Shown here piece by piece: positions 33,644 to 37,370 of a DNA stretch of 37,370 bases (position 1 is the first letter of the stretch; every line of letters begins with the position of its first letter). This stretch comes from Candidatus Fermentibacter sp. GTDB lineage: Bacteria > Fermentibacterota > Fermentibacteria > Fermentibacterales > Fermentibacteraceae. The notes under the pieces are model-generated. The model was not told the origin of the DNA and searched no databases. It saw only the letters and a list, made by a program, of their open reading frames with translations. The stretch spans positions 1-37,370 of the forward strand of contig JAUCPW010000012.1 of the NCBI GenBank assembly GCA_030373045.1. The letters run 5' to 3'. Position numbers and translations under genes: made by a program.

Positions 33644-34990
33644 CTGACAACCAGCCCTGTCTCTGAGAGCCCCTGGAGCGCCGGAGCCCGGCGGTCCCTA
33701 GGCGGAGCGCCCGGTGTCGCGCCCGCGATGGCCCTCCTCGCGGCCATAGCCCTCCTGCGCACCGCACTCGTCATCGTCGTCGGCATCCCGGCCACGACGG
33801 CCAGCGTGCGGTCCTGGCCCATGGAGGACGACTCGTACCAGTACGTCGACTACGCGAGGGAACTCCTCGACGGGCGCCAGGGGTCCGCCGCGATGCGGAT
33901 GCCGCTCTATCCGGCGTTCCTCGCCGTCACATGGAGCGACGGGCATCCCTGGCTGGCCGCGCTGCTGATCCAGCAGGCCGCCGGGCTCGCCATCGGGATA
34001 CTCTGCTATCTGATCACCAGGCCGTCCTGTCCCGGGGCCGCCCCGGCGGCGGGCGCCGCCGCCATGCTGCTGCCGCAGCACGTCGTCCTGTCGACCCGGA
34101 TCATGCCGGACACGTTCGCCCTGCTCGCAGTCGTCCTGTCGGGCTACCTCTGGACACTGGCGCTGCGGACACGCTCCACGAGAACCTATACAGCTCTCTG
34201 GGGCGCCCTTGGCCTGACGCTCTCGATCGGCGCGGTCACGAAGCAGGTGCTCCTGATGTCGCCTTCCGTCTACATCGCGCTCATCGCCTTCGAGAAGGCC
34301 AGGCGCCCTGCCGTCAGGCTCCCGGCACTGGCCGTGATGCTCGCGGTCTTTTCCGTTCTCCCGCTGTCCTGGAGGGAGTTCAACCGCCGCTCCTTCGGCC
34401 TCGATGCATTCTCCGCCCAGGATGCCTTCGAACCCCTGGGGAGGGCGGCGGTCCTGGCCGGCGTCACCGACGTTCAGTCGGTCTGGAGCGGACGGTTCAC
34501 GGCGCCTCTCGACTCGCTCGCGATGGCCGGGGGTGAGATCGATCCGGGAGCCAGGGACAGCATCTACAGGGTACGCACCCGGGAGATCGTGCTGGCGCAT
34601 CCCGTAGAGGTGCTTGTGCCGCACCTGACGTCCTGGCCCAAGTTCTTCTCCCTGGGCTACGCGCACAAGATCCTGCGGGCGTCGGGGATGGAGGAGCGCG
34701 ATCCGGCCCTGACGGCATGGAAGGCGGCGCTCGCCCTTCTCTATCTGGCGATGGCCGCCGGCGCCTGCACCGCGCTGCTGGTTCCCGCGATCCGGTCGCG
34801 GACCTGGCCGCTCATCGGACTCTTCCTCGGGTGGGCGGTCTTCTCGGCCGCCGTCTACGGACCCCTGGCGACTACGAGATACGGCGTCACCTTCTACTGG
34901 GCCATGGCCATCCTCGCCTGCGCGGCATACCCCTTCGCTGCGGCCCGTAGATGTCCCGGGCAGGGCTCCGCGGGATTCGTCCCGGGGTGA
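33644..34990 (+). CDS. GT-C-type membrane glycosyltransferase (GT39-like)
   Basis: An integral membrane protein of 448 residues from CTG 33644 (420 from ATG 33728). It starts with an acidic cluster soon after the first membrane segment: MEDDSYQYVDYARELLDG (Asp-Asp of the first periplasmic loop, typical of GT-C enzymes), then MRMPLYPAFLA, and many hydrophobic segments, about ten in all. This is the layout of lipid-linked sugar transferases (ArnT/PMT type). It would add a sugar or aminosugar from a polyprenyl carrier to lipid A or a protein. The ribosome site favours CTG 33644. ATG 33728 lacks one. Confidence 0.8.
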   Translation: MTTSPVSESPWSAGARRSLGGAPGVAPAMALLAAIALLRTALVIVVGIPATTASVRSWPMEDDSYQYVDYARELLDGRQGSAAMRMPLYPAFLAVTWSDGHPWLAALLIQQAAGLAIGILCYLITRPSCPGAAPAAGAAAMLLPQHVVLSTRIMPDTFALLAVVLSGYLWTLALRTRSTRTYTALWGALGLTLSIGAVTKQVLLMSPSVYIALIAFEKARRPAVRLPALAVMLAVFSVLPLSWREFNRRSFGLDAFSAQDAFEPLGRAAVLAGVTDVQSVWSGRFTAPLDSLAMAGGEIDPGARDSIYRVRTREIVLAHPVEVLVPHLTSWPKFFSLGYAHKILRASGMEERDPALTAWKAALALLYLAMAAGACTALLVPAIRSRTWPLIGLFLGWAVFSAAVYGPLATTRYGVTFYWAMAILACAAYPFAAARRCPGQGSAGFVPG

Positions 34991-35114
34991 CGGGGTCCTG
35001 GCGGGAGGCTCCGCCCCCCGCGGAGTTGTCGCATGGGCCGCGATTGCGTATTCCTTCGAGACGGGGTGCACATGTCGCATCCCGACAGCAGGCTTTCTGC
35101 AGGGACGGTGGAGC

Positions 35115-36323
35115 TTGGGGCGGACTCTTGCGTTGCTCGGTGGGAGGCCGCTCTTCGGCGAGCCCCTCCATGTGGGGCGCCCCAACCTGCCCGACAGGAA
35201 GCGCTTCGGAGAGCTCCTCGACTGCATGTTCGAGAACCGCTGGTTCACCAACTACGGCCCTCTCGTAAAAGTGCTCCAGTCGAGGCTCCAGGAGAAGCTC
35301 GGCGTCAAGCACTGCATCCCCCTCTGCAACGGCACCGTGGCTCTCGAGCTGGCATACCGGGCCATGGGTTTCGAGGGCGAGGTGATCGTCCCCTCGTTCA
35401 CATTCGTCGCCACGGCTCATGCACTCGAGTGGCAGAGGATCACTCCGGTCTTCTGCGACATCCGCGAGTCGGACTTCACCATCGATCCCTCCGGCATCGA
35501 CGCCCTTGTCACCCCGCGGACGACCGGCATCGTGGGAGTGCATGTCTACGGGAACCCCTGCGACGATGCCGCCATCTCGGCAACGGCCGCGAGGCACGGC
35601 CTGCCCGTGGTCTACGATGCCGCCCACGCCTTCATGAGCGAGGCGGGGGGCGCCTCGGTGTGCCGGATGGGGGCCATGTCCATCCTCAGCTTCCATGCCA
35701 CGAAGTTCTTCAGCACCTTCGAAGGCGGCGCCATTGCCACCGACGACGACGACACCGCCGAGCGGGTGAGGCTGATGATGAACTTCGGCTTCGCGGGGAG
35801 GGAGAAGGACAGGGTCGACTACGTGGGGACCAACGGCAAGATGACCGAAGTCTGCGCCGCGATGGGGCTGGCGATGCTCGAACAGGTCGAGCAGATCAGG
35901 GAGATCAACGCCGCCAACCATGCCGTCTACGGCGAGGCGCTGGCAGGCATCCCGGGCGTGCGGCTCGCGCAGCCGTCGCCGGCTCTCGACATGCACAACT
36001 GGCAGTACGTCATCGCCCTGGTGGACGAGGAGGCCTACGGCCTCTCGCGCGACCAGCTGGTAAGGGTGCTCGAGGCCGAGAACGTGCTGGCCCGCAGATA
36101 TTTCCATCCCGGTTGCCACAGGATGGAGCCATACCGGAGGAGCTTCGAGGAGTCGGGCAGGTCGCTGCCCGTGACGGACCGGCTCTCCGGTATGGTCCTC
36201 TCTCTTCCGAACGGAGAATCCGTGCTGCCGGAGGCGGTCCGGTGGATAGGCGACACGGTGCGCCTCGCCGGGACGAAGGCCGGCGAGATACGGGCGAAAC
36301 TGAAGGAGGGCGGGCATGCCTGA
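35115..36323 (+). CDS. DegT/DnrJ/EryC1 family PLP sugar aminotransferase
   Basis: A 402-residue enzyme of the DegT/StrS family. NGTVALELAYRAMG (72-85) is the phosphate-binding region, VIVPSFTFVATAHA (90-103) and PVFCDIR follow, Asp168 in VVYDAAHAF holds the PLP nitrogen, and SFHATKFFSTFEGGAI gives Lys197 as the PLP lysine. All key residues are present. It should transfer an amino group to a nucleotide-linked keto sugar. The start is TTG 35115, with GGTGGAG only 1-2 bases away, so a later TTG (35133) is possible. It overlaps the next gene by 8 bases. Confidence 0.9.
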   Translation: MGRTLALLGGRPLFGEPLHVGRPNLPDRKRFGELLDCMFENRWFTNYGPLVKVLQSRLQEKLGVKHCIPLCNGTVALELAYRAMGFEGEVIVPSFTFVATAHALEWQRITPVFCDIRESDFTIDPSGIDALVTPRTTGIVGVHVYGNPCDDAAISATAARHGLPVVYDAAHAFMSEAGGASVCRMGAMSILSFHATKFFSTFEGGAIATDDDDTAERVRLMMNFGFAGREKDRVDYVGTNGKMTEVCAAMGLAMLEQVEQIREINAANHAVYGEALAGIPGVRLAQPSPALDMHNWQYVIALVDEEAYGLSRDQLVRVLEAENVLARRYFHPGCHRMEPYRRSFEESGRSLPVTDRLSGMVLSLPNGESVLPEAVRWIGDTVRLAGTKAGEIRAKLKEGGHA

Positions 36324-37338
36324 AGACCTGAAATCGGGCAGGACGTACGGGGGCTTCTTCCCCCTCGATCTCCCCGCCGCGCAGGGGCGGACCGGCGCGG
36401 CAACCCTGCACCTGGCGGAGGGGCGCAGGTTCTACGACGCCCGCAGCGCCCTCGCCGAGCTGATAAGGGCCAACGGCATCGTGGACGTGCTGATGCCGGG
36501 GTACATCTGCCCGGTGGTCTACAAGGCCGTGGAGAACGCCGGCGCCTCATGGCGCACCTTCAAGGTGAACCCGGGCTTCTCGATCGACTACATGAACCTG
36601 TCCTACACCGCGAAGCAGGGCACCCTCGTGATCGTGCCGTCCTACTTCGGCGTGTACATGCCCGACATCGAGTCGCTCGAGGAGATGATGGACATCTCCG
36701 GGTGCAGGATACTGCTCGACTACGCCCAGGCCCTCTACGCACCGTGCCCCGAAAGGTTCGCGGCGGTCTACTCGCCCAGGAAGTTCCTCGGGGTGCCCGA
36801 CGGGGGCCTGCTGGTGGTCGGGAGGGGCAGCCGGCTCAGGGAGCCGCCCGTCCCCCTGCTCAAGGTCGACCAGGCGGTTTTCGGCGAGAGGATGTCCTGC
36901 CACGGCATAAGGCTGGAATACCCTCACGGCGACGCTCTCGACAGCTTCCGCAGGCTCGAGCGCGACATGCCCCTGGGCCCCTACAGGATGTCCGACCTGG
37001 CCTCCTCGCTGTTCGATTCCTTCGACCACGCCTCCGCCTGCGAGGCCAGGAAGGCCAACTACGCGGCTCTCTCGGAGGCCCTGCCCGACGGCCCCCCGCC
37101 TTGTCCGGGCGTGCCGCTCTGCTTCCCGTTCCCCGTGACGGCCGACAGCTTCAACTTCTTCAGGAGGAGCCTCATCTCGAAGGGGGTCTTCGTCCCCTAC
37201 TACTGGCCGGACCTGCCGGAGGCCGTCGACGACCTGGGCAAGACCCTGCTGGCCCTGCCCGTGGACCAGAGGTACGCTCCCTCCGACATGGCGGCCATGG
37301 CGGCCCTCGTGGCCGCCAGGCCCGGAGTCCGGGCCTGA
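36316..37338 (+). CDS. DegT-fold PLP-type aminotransferase-like protein
   Basis: A 340-residue protein overlapping the preceding enzyme. It has the same fold but is divergent: RFYDARSALAELIRANG, VDVLMPGYICPVVYKA, LVIVPSYFGVYMPD, LLDYAQALYAP (Asp135 for the PLP nitrogen) and SPRKFLGVPDGGLLVV with Lys156 as the likely PLP lysine. Such PDGG-type members work on sugars or amino acids in surface-glycan pathways. Being translationally coupled to a canonical member, it may act as a second step or as a heterodimer partner. ATG 36316 overlaps the upstream stop region by 8 bases. The window ends 32 bases after its stop. Confidence 0.82.
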   Translation: MPEDLKSGRTYGGFFPLDLPAAQGRTGAATLHLAEGRRFYDARSALAELIRANGIVDVLMPGYICPVVYKAVENAGASWRTFKVNPGFSIDYMNLSYTAKQGTLVIVPSYFGVYMPDIESLEEMMDISGCRILLDYAQALYAPCPERFAAVYSPRKFLGVPDGGLLVVGRGSRLREPPVPLLKVDQAVFGERMSCHGIRLEYPHGDALDSFRRLERDMPLGPYRMSDLASSLFDSFDHASACEARKANYAALSEALPDGPPPCPGVPLCFPFPVTADSFNFFRRSLISKGVFVPYYWPDLPEAVDDLGKTLLALPVDQRYAPSDMAAMAALVAARPGVRA

Positions 37339-37370
37339 TTCCCGCGGGCACTTAGTTATAAACCGATGAG

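Noticed and set aside
34887-36317. Minus-strand open frame of about 476 codons
   Set aside because: It is antisense to the DegT aminotransferase with its full PLP site.

Overview
The window is about 37 kb of GC-rich, densely coded bacterial DNA with no rRNA, tRNA, CRISPR array or insertion sequence that I can see. Base 4 onward is a Nextera transposase adapter, so the left end is an assembly end and not natural sequence. The gene set suggests an uncultivated, Gram-negative-type bacterium of the FCB group; a Fermentibacterota/WOR-3/Eisenbacteria-like lineage is my guess. The reasons are signal-peptide proteins with FG-GAP/VCBS repeats, several C-terminal domains that look like Por/type IX secretion sorting domains, secreted M28 zinc peptidases, lipoproteins and a probable outer-membrane barrel.

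Layout. 129-2349: a DUF4143 AAA ATPase, then a membrane protein overlapping a winged-helix regulator. 2428-7452: a secreted run (FG-GAP protein, M28 peptidase, two lipoproteins, a barrel-like protein); the second lipoprotein carries an in-frame UGA. 7512-9720: minus-strand genes (flavodoxin, DUF1905, secreted protein, conserved cytosolic protein). 10239-16505: a beta-propeller lipoprotein, a ChlI-like/ChlD-like AAA+VWA pair, a membrane zinc-ribbon protein, a small secreted protein and a thioesterase. 16596-18406: a PadR regulator coupled to a cytoplasmic M28 peptidase. 18612-21924: a Spo0M-like protein, a small membrane protein, a hairpin array, a methyltransferase and a second FG-GAP protein with an in-frame UGA. 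21974-24939: a second hairpin array, then a MerR-like regulator with an apparently leaderless, dyad-bearing promoter, overlapping a VIT+VWA protein. 25026-33561: a third M28 peptidase, a secreted nitroreductase and many unrecognised proteins, including an alkaline-phosphatase-superfamily enzyme. 33644-37338: a GT-C-type membrane glycosyltransferase and two overlapping DegT-fold aminotransferases, probably surface glycan work.

The most unusual signal is the pair of open frames each interrupted once by UGA (6569-6571 and 21004-21006), with the protein continuing intact on both sides. One is followed by a perfect 7-bp hairpin with an AGGTC loop, 22 nt after the UGA; this resembles a bacterial selenocysteine insertion element. 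The other ends in a 4-nt ATGA overlap with the next gene. UGA is clearly a normal stop elsewhere here, so local recoding, recent nonsense mutation and sequence error are the competing explanations. Other points of interest are two arrays of short-loop perfect hairpins, two apparent CTG start codons, and operator-like dyads in front of the PadR and MerR-like genes.
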